This document shows, one piece after another, positions 11,198 to 22,392 of a stretch of DNA of 64,000 nucleotides. The stretch is taken from contig VWZL01004340.1 of assembly GCA_013396915.1 (NCBI GenBank), forward strand, positions 62,001 to 126,000, given 5' to 3'. Under the pieces are notes generated by a model. The model did no database searches and was not told where the DNA came from. It saw only the letters and a program-made list of their open reading frames with translations. Both the position numbers and the translations under genes were made by a program. The stretch is from Stercorarius parasiticus (lineage: Eukaryota; Chordata; Aves; Charadriiformes; Stercorariidae). Position 1 is the stretch's first letter. Each line of letters starts with the position of its first letter.

Positions 11198-12591
11198 TTT
11201 CACAGACTCAAGACCAAGGCAGGGCAAGAACAAAGAGAAGGTTTTGTAGGGATTAGGAAGATTTCACACATAAACGTTAAAACGAAAACAGCCAAATTCA
11301 TCCAGGCACAAAGTCCAGCAGAAATCTAGGGCCCAAGCAAACAGCGCTGCCTGTAAAGAAGGGTATAAGCAAGAAGGGCAAAAAGATGGTCTGAAAAAGT
11401 CCATCGCATTAACGATTCTCCAAACACAGATTTCCTACACAAAGCTCGGGGGGGGCAACCTCTGGGGTTCCCCTGTATGGCAAAGGATCCTGAGCTTGAA
11501 AAAGGGAGGCAGATTTTGTGAGGGATTTGCACATTGTGCAGTGACTCCGGATTGCAGATTTTAAGCGTTACTAAACCAGGGAACAGAATTGTTGCTATTA
11601 CTATTACGTACCAGGATATCTCGCTAATCCACACAATCCACTAAGTTGCTGCAGTTTTAGTCTGTGTTTGTCTTAGATGAAATGATGGCCTGGACAGTTA
11701 ATTTTTCTTAGTTTATCCATTTAAATCATGTATAAATAAGATATCGAACAGAAATCAAAACACGCCCCGTGTTTTTGGTACACTCCCCATCATGTGAACC
11801 TGCCGGTGATGGGGTCCCGCACCCAGTTTACAAACCAAAGACAACTAGAAACCACAGGTCTTTGATAAGTAGCCCCATTGGTTTTAAATTCCATGAAGAA
11901 TGTGATTTTAATGCTACAGGTGGCATATTTTGCTTGTATTTGAGAGTGCCTCGCCATTACGGGATTGTCTCCAGTGGTCCTTCCCTTACATCAAGCTAAT
12001 TACATATTAACTTGAGGCGTCCAGCAAGTCTGAAAGGCTGGAGCGGGTCCTGTCCCAACACCAGTCGAATTTAGAAATGTCTGTTCCTTCACAGGGGCTG
12101 ATTCCTGAAGCGAGGAACAAGCCCAGAGGAACCAAACGGCCTGGAACCAAAGTGGTCGCGCTGGCTTTTGGAAGAAGTAAAGCGTCCCAAGTTATTGACA
12201 GTCAGCTCCCTGGACAACTCTCGTATATCCAAAGGTTTTCACCGGGGTTTTCAAGAGCTCCTGAGCAATTTAAAGTCCTTGAAAGGAATGTACTATAGAA
12301 TGAAAAATATAGGTAGTATTAAAGAATGTCTCCAAACTGAATGCCAGACAGTTTCATAAAAATGAGCTAAAAACCAATAACAGGTACTCTGTCTCCCGCT
12401 GGATGCTGTACGAACCGTATGTTTTGCATTTCTGAAGTCGCTTCTAAACCCATGGTTTTTCTTCTTCGTTGTTGCTGTTGGGAAAAACAGTGAAAGAACT
12501 ATGCATAAATGAGGTTAAAGTAATCTAATTCAGAAAATAAACAGCGTGCTTTCATCTTCAATTCGTATCCAGCCATTTGGGATCGAACTTT

Positions 12592-12609
12592 AAAAAAAAA
12601 AAAAAAAAA
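12592..12609. repeat. poly-A run (A18)
   Basis: Uninterrupted A18. The minus-strand reading is T18, which gives an artificial phenylalanine run. No associated mobile element was recognised. Confidence 0.9.
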
Positions 12610-13471
12610 CAGATAAAAATTCAGAAAGGATTTTGAAGGACGACTGTTTCCCTTTAAGATTAATGATAAACATACTTGTGTGTTCAAGGGAGAATAGATC
12701 CAGTGTTATGTAACAGGATAAAGAAACAAAATCCTTTTTCCTTAAATTAAAATAACCCGTATGTGTGTGGATTTTAGTCAATCACCGAAAATTCAGGAAA
12801 CCCATTTTCTTTCTACAACTGCATTCCACATGCTAAAATTGATGCCTTCTAGCTTTTAAACAGAATCACAGCAATTAAAGGCGAAAAGGATTTGTTTGTT
12901 CTCTTCGACCACGCTTTGCCAATAGAGGATTGTTCCCCGAGGAAAATTCTGCGGCACTTGCCTTGTGCAAAAGTCCAAAGTTGTGCTCATCTTTTTATTT
13001 TATGTGGCATTAGTAAATCCAGTTACTGCACTTGCCAGTTTTTTTCTTTATAATCCGCTTACCTAGTACTAGATGTATGGTAACTTATCTCTTTTAATCA
13101 TTTTTTGCCCGAACTAAAGATTACATAAGAGTTCTCATCAAATCTTGCAATGCCTGCCTAAATTTGCCAAAAATGGGACAAGATCAACAGGTAATGGATG
13201 CTTTTTTAACGTTGGCATTGTTCTTTGCTGGCTCAGTCATATAAAATTTGCAGAAAAAAACCACAAAAGAAAATAATTTTCTGCTACATAACCTGCGTTT
13301 TCCACTTCTGTATTTTACAAGAGCGCTCAGAGTGGAACTTCTGCATCAGAATTTGATACATACAGTTCCTCTTTATCACATGAATTCAATTTGCCAAAAG
13401 AAGGCAAACGATACTATTAATAACCAAGATACAAGCCCTGAAAAGGCTAAGTCTCTGGATGTACTTGCTGC

Positions 13472-13493
13472 AAAAAAAAAAAAAAAAAAAAAA
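13472..13493. repeat. poly-A run (A22)
   Basis: The longest pure A run in the window. No SINE or LINE body is visible upstream, so it is best called a mononucleotide microsatellite. Confidence 0.9.
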
Positions 13494-14749
13494 GTCATCT
13501 TGTTGGATCTAATTCTGGAGTCATTATTTGACACAATGCAGAACAGTTTGAGATTTGCATAGAAAGGCACTGCTGACCTAAGGTGATACTCACTCTTGCG
13601 TGAAAGAAGCACCTATGTGCTCCACTGAGCTACTCGGAGCTTTGTCTGCAGACCAAAGTAAATCCTGCTTATGTTGGCATGTCCTTGCACATGTCCACAC
13701 GTAATGTTTTCAGTCCTAAGTAAAGCTTCGAGTCTGGGCAGTTTAAGTGACGTTCCCTCAGTGGAGTAAGTCCTTCATTAGCGCTACTCCAGTAGCGTCT
13801 CCAAGGTGTGCTTGGAGACGATGCACATCTGGAACATGCCTCTTTCCCCACCAATAACATACATAACGTCCCTGCAGCTAAATATTCTGCTGCTGCCTGG
13901 CCTGTAGAGCAATTTCCGCGGCCTCACAAGCAGAACAGCTCCTGCAAAGCCGAGATGGTTACGCGGCTGCTGCAAAGGTGATCTGAAAGCTGGGAAGCCA
14001 TGGGAGATGTAGGCGAGAAGGTGCATATGAAGTTGCGGCAGACCCGCTCTGGAAGCAGCAAAAGGTCAGCAGGGTCCGAGGCTGCCGTGCAGGACCACTT
14101 CCATTCTGTTTGGAGCTGGTCACCGAGCTGGGCAGGCTTGGCCTGACCGCATCGCCGGTGGCAGCGGGCATCGCAGTGGAAAATAGTCCAGAAATTGATG
14201 GTGGTGAGCCCTCTCGACTTACGTGACTGATCCAGACAAGCTGATGGATTAAACTCACCAAAGAGGAAGAAGAGTGAATTCATACATGCTCATATTTCTT
14301 TTTATTTGCTTATGGGTCCCTCTGCTCCCTTCCCTCTCAAAGTGACGGTGAAACACTTATGAAGAGCGTATGAAAAATGATTTTAAAGTACCTAGTTTAT
14401 TCTGACAAATTACACTGGCAGGTGTAGGCAAACACTAAGAGAAAATACTGTAAGAAACAAAACCATTCCCAAATGCATGCTTTTACTGGTTCAGACAGAT
14501 AGAGTTTCTAGCTAGGTGAATTAATACACTGCAAGCAGAGAGAGAAAGGGCATCAAATGCCTGAGCGTCCGGAAAAAAATAGAAAATTTCAAATAAACCC
14601 TGCAAGCTATCCAGTAACTGCTCATCCAGTTCCGTGATTTTAATTAACAAAAACTGGAAAGCAAACATGTAATATAAACTTAAAAACCCAGCGCTTCGGT
14701 TTTCCGGACTACCAGTCCAAAATGCAAAACAAATTGCTTGCATCTGGTA

Positions 14750-14990
14750 GCCTGGGAGGCAGCGCTCTGGGAGCTTTGCTTTCCACCGGCAGAGCGGCAT
14801 CCACTCCGCTTCCCCGCTATGGCGGTTCGGACCGCCCCGGGCCTGTCCATGCCCGCCGTCCTCTGGCACAGCCCGGGCACACACACGTCCCGCATTGCCC
14901 ACGTGCTCCGAGGAGGACGCCTGGGCTTTCACCTCCGCAGCAGCATGTCGCTGCAGAGGGCAGCGATGTCAGGCCGGTGGCTTGCAGGCT
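14750..14990. promoter_or_regulatory. small GC- and CpG-rich patch
   Basis: About 240 bases with clustered CpG sites, including GGACCGCCCCGGG-type sequence, set in a less CpG-rich surround. It could be a weak CpG island or a GC-rich exon. A plus-strand ATG with G at -3 and G at +4 (14819) lies inside. Evidence for promoter function is compositional only. Confidence 0.3.
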
Positions 14991-17033
14991 TGGGTGACCT
15001 TGAGCCTCCCTAAGCAGTTACCTTTTCTGGGCCTTTGGCATGCTCTCAAGTGATCTTTCAGCCAGAACCTCCGCTGCCTAAAATAAATTCAGCAATATTC
15101 ACTGCGGCATCCCTGTGCTTCTCTTTCGGGATACCTGACTCTTATCTCCCAACCTGGGCAGATACAGGTTTTCGGAAAGTTTGCCCGGGTGCTTCCTGGG
15201 CAGCGCGCTCCCGGCTGGCCCGAGGCCAGGGTGACTCACTCGCTGTTGTTATGAGGAAAGGCAGAATTTTAGGGAGTTTTCTTGCCTGTCCTTATGTGCT
15301 AATGGTGTGTGTATCTGCTGTGTTCTTCAGAAGCGGCCTTGACAATGGTATTTTTACGAGGCATTTCCCCCCCACCTCCTGAGAGACTGACCCACTGAGG
15401 AAGAAGAGAAGCTGGAGTGAGGGGTTTTTCTCCTCTGACCTTTCTCAAGCTTTCGGCGTGGCGCCTGTGGCAGAAGGGGCTGGTGGCGAGGGACAGAGCT
15501 GCGAGGTGGCACACTCCCGGCAGCCACACAGCTCCGGAGCAAGCAAACACAAATGCTAAGGAGAAAAGAAGAATGCCCAAATACCCAATGCACTGGCAGC
15601 CTCACTCTGCCCGGCCGATGCATGCTGCATTCCCAGCCTTCCTCCCGATGGCCCAGCATGTCGCCATCGAGTCTCTCCTCTGCATAAGCCCAGCCAGAAA
15701 TAAGGAGAGTTGACAGGACTGACGGACACGACCGGGGATTCAGAAGCAGCCACCACTTTGTGTTTTGCCTCCTTACTGGTTTTAGAAACACTTCTCTTTC
15801 TGAAAATCGTGTGTTATTTACTGTTCCTTAAAAAAAAATGACATCAGATCTTCCCTTCACATGTGGTTAATAAAATTTGCTAGGAGTTTATTTAAAATGC
15901 CAATCTAAGCAAAGCAGCGTGTAATCACAAAGCTGCGTTAACATAGAGCAATACACAACATGAGCTCCTAAGGTCTCCCCCAAGGCAGCCGGGACTCCCC
16001 CGGTTACCTCGGGCTCCGGTTTGTGGGGAGCACGGGAGCCCCTTGGCCCTGCAGCTATTATGTCAGACATGACGGGGGTCTTTGCCTCCCAGAGACCCAC
16101 CGACAATCACACCGGGAGATCACACTGGGATCCTCCCAGTCCGGCAACTATGCACTCAGCTAGGACTGTCCCCGGAATGGGCATGTTTTCCCTGCCAGGT
16201 GCCCAGTCCTGGTCCCGTGAATCAGGAAAGCAAAGCGCCATTTGGGACCAGCGTATGGCCAGGTGGCCTTACCCTGCCAGCAGGTGACACCGACCCCGTG
16301 TTCCATCCCTGCAGAGAGCGGCTGCTGCCTGTCTCTCCCAGCCAGAGCAATCCCGCCTTGTTGGCTCTCTACACGGGAGGACATGGAGAAGGGAGGGGGG
16401 GAAACGAGCTCAGCACGAAGCACTAGAAATTCAGCTTAGCACCTCTAAACCTGGCCAGTACTAGCCAGCTCTGGTTTGTATTAAAGCCCAATTGTATCAC
16501 TTGCTGATTGTTAAATGGGCCACAAACAGTTAGTATTTTGTGCACGGTTGGTCACAGGCTGCTTGTAGCACTGCACAATTTTTTCTTACTGTCTTTGTCA
16601 CCCAAAGACCTGAAGTTTTCTTACATTTACTCCTTCATGTTTGCCTGTTGGGCTTGTTAGGTTCATGGAGGGAAGTATGGAAACTTGTCCCCAGGCTCCC
16701 GCGTTTCCTTGGGAAGCACATCCCAGCGACCTGTGGAGCAGCCAAAGTGGGTTGGGGATGCCCTCGGTGCTCACAAAGACACCCTTGGTCCGTGTCACCC
16801 CGCAGATAGAGCTGGTGGGGGGCCATGGAGGGGGAGCTGATGGTGGGGCTGCGTGGCCGGGCTGGGTTGTAGCAGCAACTGGGCGTCATCCGGGGAGTCA
16901 TCCGAGGCCCTGGGGTCGCCTGGTGATGGAGCCGAGTAAATCACTGAGCAGAGGCTCACACTGGAGGGTGTGGTGGGCCCCTGGGAGCTTTTCCATCCAA
17001 TGCCCCCAGAAGTCCTGCGAAGCTGTGCAGAGC

Positions 17034-17075
17034 CTGGGATGGTGTTTATGGAGGCTGGGATGGTGTTTACGGAGG
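17034..17075. repeat. 21-bp tandem repeat, two copies
   Basis: Units at 17034-17054 and 17055-17075 share CTGGGATGGTGTTTAYGGAGG-type sequence with a single T/C difference. Both copies translate in step because 21 is a multiple of three, but no coding function is supported. Confidence 0.9.
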
Positions 17076-17253
17076 CACATCCACTGGCCTGCCGGAGCTA
17101 GGGGCACAGACACCATCTCCAGCCGGAGCATCGGATGCTGCCACATGCCCACTCCACCTGGCTTAAACTCAGGTTTTCCCCTCAAGCTGAATTCATGCCA
17201 CCCTGGAGCTCCTGGCAGCTTTGCAAATGTTGCTGCCTGAATTTCACTTCCCT

Positions 17254-17284
17254 ACTGGGAGACTAAGCTCCCAGTTCTCCCAGT
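17254..17284. other. hairpin with an alternative second arm
   Basis: ACTGGGAG (17254-17261) pairs perfectly with CTCCCAGT (17268-17275) across a 6-base loop. An identical second CTCCCAGT follows at 17277-17284, so the left arm has two possible partners. Function unknown; it may simply be a small local duplication. Confidence 0.6.
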
Positions 17285-17580
17285 AAGATATGGGTTTGAA
17301 TCCGGGTCATATTTCTGCTGTTCTCCACCAGCATCACAGCTGTTTGCTCCAAACATCAAGATATTTTTGTGAGAGCAAAAGCATGAATTATTTCAAACTT
17401 GCCTCAGGATGAATTTTCAAGGGTACTGCGGAGACTGTTTCCACAACAAAACGGGAGCTCTTCTCCTGCTGATGAACCGTTCATGTTACTTTCATGAACG
17501 CTAGAAAAAGGGCTGGCTTTTTAAAAATGTTTGCAGGTATCTGGAATGGGAATTTGTTTCCATTAAATCCTTTGGAAGCC

Positions 17581-17604
17581 GTTGTTGTTGTTGTTGTTGT
17601 TGTT
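17581..17604. repeat. (GTT)8 microsatellite
   Basis: Eight perfect GTT units, followed by GATGATGTTG, which looks like a degenerate continuation. Perfect trinucleotide arrays of this size are often length-polymorphic. Confidence 0.95.
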
Positions 17605-20138
17605 GATGATGTTGTCTAATCTGACCGAAAGTTCAATTTGGCAATTTTTATTAGACCTTGCTTTTAGGTATAGGCAATTAGCTTAACAAAACAGCAGATA
17701 GGATCTCTGCTGTGTTTGCAATGCCTGTTGCTCTGATTCTTACCTGGTGGGAAACAGCTTTGGAGGAGCAGAGCCACGTCTTTGTAGCTGTTTACATTAC
17801 ATTTCTGACAGAGCTCCACCCTGCTTTCCCCATTCGTACTTTGTTTTTCATGAATAAAGGTCATGGCATTGGCATCACAAAAAATATTGTTGCTGTAGAA
17901 GGAATTCAGCTGTCCCCTCTGGGTTATAAAACAAAGCGCATGACAGGACAGTAATGCACTGAAACGTCGGCGGGGCAGAAATGAGAGATGGAAGAGAAGC
18001 CTAAGACCCATGGAGATGTCTGCAGACCTCCAGCATCCCACAAGTGCTGGGCTGCTGCATACTGCACAGTCTAATATTTTGCACAACCTGGTTTTAAATG
18101 TCCCCCAGCTGCTAGCAGAGGGTCTGCTGTGGGTACCTGCCTCCCAGCCTCACGCGTCACGCTGCTGGAACTTGTTTTCTAATAGTCAAAGGGCGTTTTC
18201 TTTGCATCGATGTCTTACCATTAATCCAACACCTTTGTGCCGCCGTTGCTGGGCCAGGGGACGTGGTTACGAGACACCTGCCCCGGCTTTGGGGAGCTGC
18301 ACAAGGAGTGCTGTGGCGAGGGCTCCCTGGTGACAGCAACTAGTTTAAGTCACTGGCTTGCGTGGGACTCTGACGTGGTCGTATCCCAGCTACACTCTAC
18401 ATCTTTTTGTCCATGTTGTATCTAGATCAGGGGATAAATATATGGTAACTACATCCCTTGACTCAGCTATAAAGTAAATAACATCTTTCCCATGTTTCTG
18501 TATAAAAATCCACACCGACCTCCATGTTTGTGCTCATGCCAAATCACCGCTTGCCTTTTGGTTCAAAAGCCATTCTTCTAATCTTTCGTTATGGGTGAGT
18601 CTCTCAAGCTCTCTGGTGTTTTTTATTCCTTTCAGTCTGCTGATATTTTCTAGCAAGGCGATACTTTAGCTAGCCGCAATATTCCAGGACTATTTTCATT
18701 ACCAATGCTTGCAGAAACACGGACCCAAATTTACGGTCCATATTTTTAGGGTTCTCTTGGCATATAGCAAAATCTGAATTGTTCTGAGAATACGAGGGGA
18801 AACCAGCAGAAGTTGCTGTATTATTGTTACAGCCAAGGACACGCGACAGCCAAAGAGCAAAAGCTCAACATCAAAAGCACTGGGAACACTTTTAGCAGGA
18901 ACACTACTCGAGTAATCCCCAATTCACAGAATTCAGTAGGAAATGTATTGGAAAAAACCCCCCAGTTTAAGCAGATCTTGAACTTTCCTTTTCAGGGTCG
19001 CATCAATACAATTGCGTAGTAAACCAAATTCTACAGAAATAGTTAGGGATTTCATCAGTAAACAGCCTAGATGTGAATTCCTTGTTTTTTTCTTGGCTAA
19101 AGTCTCATGGAAGATATGTTTGAAACCGAGAACTGTCTGAATAACAATGAATACTAGTTTTTACACCGTATTTTAGCATAATCCCAGAAATTCTAATTTA
19201 AGGAGTGCAGATCTTCCTTGTTGCAAAGCCCTCAGGATTCGTGTGTCAATAGCCAGTCATCAGATAAAATAGAAGCAATTAATAAAGTATTTCATCATTA
19301 GAAAAATTTCCAACACCGGAAGATTTTGCAAATCACCCAGCAGGTTTTGCACATCCTCTGTCATTTGAGATTTTGTCAGTAACGAAAGCTAAATGAATAG
19401 CAAATAGAAGTATAAGGCTTAAACCAATGTCACACAGGCTCAGTGTGCACAGAAATGGTATTTTAAGGGAGCTGTTAAAATTTTTAAAAAGTCTTTATTT
19501 TCTTTATAAAGCAGTCTCCTCTTGATTACTAACAGAATGAAAGCTGCCTCAAAAATAAAGAGGTTTTTAAATATAAGACCGTCACGCTGCTATTTTCCCT
19601 TCGCATTGACTAAGAAGTGGTTGCAGTTACATCCCCATTTAAGGCTTCCACACCTCTTAGTATTTTGCGTTGTATTTCCTCCATGAAGTTTCACAACTTC
19701 TGCTAACCATGTCGGCCTGGGAGGCCCGCAGAGCACATCTACGCTCTATAGGAAGTGGTTTTGGCGTTGCTCTAGCAACCTTAAATCAGTACTGAGTAAG
19801 CAGAGGTGCTGCTCAGCAGAGAAATAACATCAAACTCAATTATTAAGAACGGAGGCAGTAGTTGCGATGATGAAGGCTAATACCCTCCAAAGAAATTGCA
19901 ATTCTGTCTCTTTTACTCCTCCCCTACATTTTAATTTGGTGTAATTTCTAGTCCCGGCGCTGCTTGTTGCAGTGCACTCTCCATGACTGAGGAACCGTCC
20001 TTTCCTTTGCTCACAGTGTCCCCAGATAGGAACTAAGAGTGGATGACAAATCCTTTGTGACTCTGTGGTAACGTAAAGGGAGAAGGATCTCACCCCACTG
20101 GAGAATCCAGGCCCTCTTTTGCTTTAAGAAATTAATCC

Positions 20139-20173
20139 TCTTTTTTTTTTTCCTTTCTTTTTTTTTTTTTTTT
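20139..20173. repeat. T-rich homopolymer tract
   Basis: A 35-base pyrimidine run, almost all T with short C interruptions. Low-complexity sequence. Confidence 0.9.
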
Positions 20174-20534
20174 AGGTTTTTAATGTGAAGCTCCTTTAAT
20201 TCACACTTGCAAAGCATTCGGGGATCATCTGATGAAAAGTCCTAAAGAAACACAAGGTAACCCTGCTGCTTAGGTTGCAAAGCTAAGGCTCAAGCTCTGC
20301 AAAGAGAAGTGTGCTTAGAACAAAGAGGTTTTGAACACAAAACCAAATCATGGCAATGCACGCTGACAAACACTTCATCTGCCCGCTGCCGTTTACATTT
20401 TTCAAATACACAGGGAGTATTGTCGAGGACCTTGGCTACCTTTGTCTGTCACTGAGCCAAGTCTATTTAAGCTTTCTTCAAAACTAGTCCCTGCTGCCAC
20501 TCAGGTATTTCTTGCTGTTGCTTCTGTTGCCATT

Positions 20535-20640
20535 CATCTTTGAATTGTTTCCAGTTTGCAAGCATCTTTCTGGTACCAAAACTGAACAGAGTATTTCAGG
20601 CAGTTGTCCAAGGGCCTTGAAAGAAAGTCTAAAACTCCGT
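20535..20640 (-). mobile_element. decayed CR1 LINE reverse-transcriptase fragment
   Basis: Read on the minus strand, a frame gives SRPLDNCLKYSVQFWYQKD, followed by LETIQR and a stop. CR1 ORF2 proteins have a conserved C-terminal block of the form RPHLEYCVQFW..-x-KD-x-LE-x-VQRR after the reverse-transcriptase core. The shared order RP, L-Y-VQFW, KD, LE and QR over about 35 residues supports a relic. Stops follow at once and neither end of the element is visible, so it is old and dead. The family call rests on remembered consensus and is moderately secure. Confidence 0.55.
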
Positions 20641-22370
20641 CCTCCGTGACTTTTATGTAGTCAACCCATACTTCAGACCTTGTTTTAGGCCTACACAAGA
20701 AAGGCTTTGCCATCTCTGATCAGGTTTGGTTCTTTTTTTGCCCTTTGGTTTTGATTTTTTCCAGTTTTCTGGATAGATTTCACACAGCTTGCCACCACAG
20801 TTCCAGGGGACAATAAAAAAATGTATGGGAACTCCTCCAAAGTACGTGTTTGCAAGGAGCGCTACGCCAGGAACATCATTACCAGTAACAAATCCAGAAC
20901 TGATGCCATAACTTTTATGTGTACCAGGGGCACTGAAACCCATGCTGAAATACTTGGCAAGTCTGTCCTTAAATTAGGATATATTCTATTGATATTGGCT
21001 ACGATCGACCCCAACATTCCTTGGTTTTGAGGTAGTATTTCTGAAGGGGAAGGGTTTGCGATGCCAGTTCTTGTCATGTTTTCCTGTCTCACCCTATCTC
21101 CAAGCCCAGCTAATCTGATGATATCCAACTGTCCTAATGAGCGGCATCTACTTCTAGACTGAAGCGTTGACAGCTGCCTGTCCTATTGCCAACACAAACT
21201 TCTGAGACAACTGTATCTCATTCCTGCAAGTACGCAAATTGCTTAGTTTCCAGCCCAAATATGAGACATAATGATACTTCTTTTCATTGATCCAGGTCTA
21301 AAAAAAGGTGTGTCAAGAATGCACTCAATCATTTCCTCACGTGCGGTTTAATTCCTCAGCTGGAAATGAGGTTTCTGTATACTGGTTACAGAGGAGAAAT
21401 CAAGGGCTCGTGTCCCCTACAGTCACACGGGCTAAGGTCAGTGAGAAGGACACGTTCCTCCAATTAATGTTGGCATGTGTTTACTTATATTTTTATACAT
21501 TGCTAATTCTCCCATTTGCTGCTCTTGGATTCAGACCACATGGCAAGAGGTTCAGCTTGTTCTTACTCAGGTAGGATTTAATGCCTTTAAAGCTTCACCA
21601 AGACCCAGCCCATCTCACGCACATGGGACTCGCTTTCTTCCCCACAGATAAAGCCCAAAGGTGATGGACCCGAAGGCTCGTGAGGGTTTCCTTCCACGGG
21701 ACTCCCCAGGTCCAGAGCCCCGAAACTGGGTAATAGGTGAGCAGATAAGACCAGGCTCCCAACAAGCCATTAAAAACTAGTCACAGCCTTCTAGAGAGCA
21801 AGATAACTAAAACAGAGAATGAATTTGCAGGGTAAGTTTTGTCTTGGGTGACTTCAGCGACCACAGGGACAGGATACAGCAATCCCCAGATAAAGACAGA
21901 GAAGAGACACACAGGAAAACTGCTCTTGATCCAAATGTGGTCAGAATAAATAGAAGCAACACCTCCACTGACAGCCCATCAGGGCAACTCGTCTGCAGGC
22001 AGAAATAATAGCTTTCCTTGTCAAAAGAAAAACCCACTTCTACCCTCTGCCCCTCATAACTTTTACGACTTGCCAGATTCCAGGAATCATGGAAAATGCT
22101 ACCGAGCTGAGGGCCAAGGAGCAGAAAAACTAGAGGAAGCACATCTAGTCCTGGCAGACTCCTGTAGCAGCCCAGGTCACCGGCGTGGCCTCTCCCATGC
22201 CAGCCTTTCCCACTCTGTTTTCACAGCTGAAGGTAGGACCCGTTGCTCCAATTCAGCTTTTCCTCAGTAAGCTCCTCACACACATACAAGCACAAAAACT
22301 CAAGACACTTATTAAGATCAGGCTGGGAAGAAAGAAAGAGAGAGTTTGTTATTGTTCGATGGTTTTTCTT

Positions 22371-22392
22371 TTTTTTTTTTTTTNNNNNTTTT
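22371..22392. repeat. poly-T run containing a 5-base gap
   Basis: A T run is interrupted by NNNNN at 22384-22388, so its true length is unknown. Frames read through it are artefacts. Confidence 0.95.

Larger units (their letters stand above)
8780..13470. other. noncoding DNA, no gene seen
   Basis: Apart from the CR1 end (11129-11197) and an A18 run (12592-12609), I recognise nothing in this stretch. Open frames are short and on overlapping frames without family motifs. CpG sites are scattered rather than clustered. Confidence 0.6.
13494..17580. other. noncoding DNA with GC-rich patches, no gene shown
   Basis: The stretch is on the whole GC-richer than its neighbours, with the most CpG-rich part at 14750-14990. 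Many overlapping open frames on both strands reflect composition. The longest, a 199-codon plus-strand frame starting near 16641, has no domain and contains a short tandem repeat. One 64-codon frame with a good start context is listed among the findings. Confidence 0.5.
17610..22370. other. noncoding DNA, no gene seen
   Basis: The main recognisable item is the decayed CR1 reverse-transcriptase fragment (20535-20640, minus). A T-rich run lies at 20139-20173. Two overlapping minus-strand open frames at 20653-21128 have ordinary amino-acid composition but match no family I know. The rest, including the AT-rich 18430-19800, shows nothing. Confidence 0.55.

Noticed and set aside
16641..17240. 199-codon plus-strand open frame
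   Set aside because: GC-rich composition, a 21-bp tandem repeat inside it, no motif, and competing frames on both strands.
17285..17300. GGGTTTGAATCC, like a tRNA T-arm
   Set aside because: No matching acceptor, D or anticodon arms are found around it, so no tRNA gene is called.
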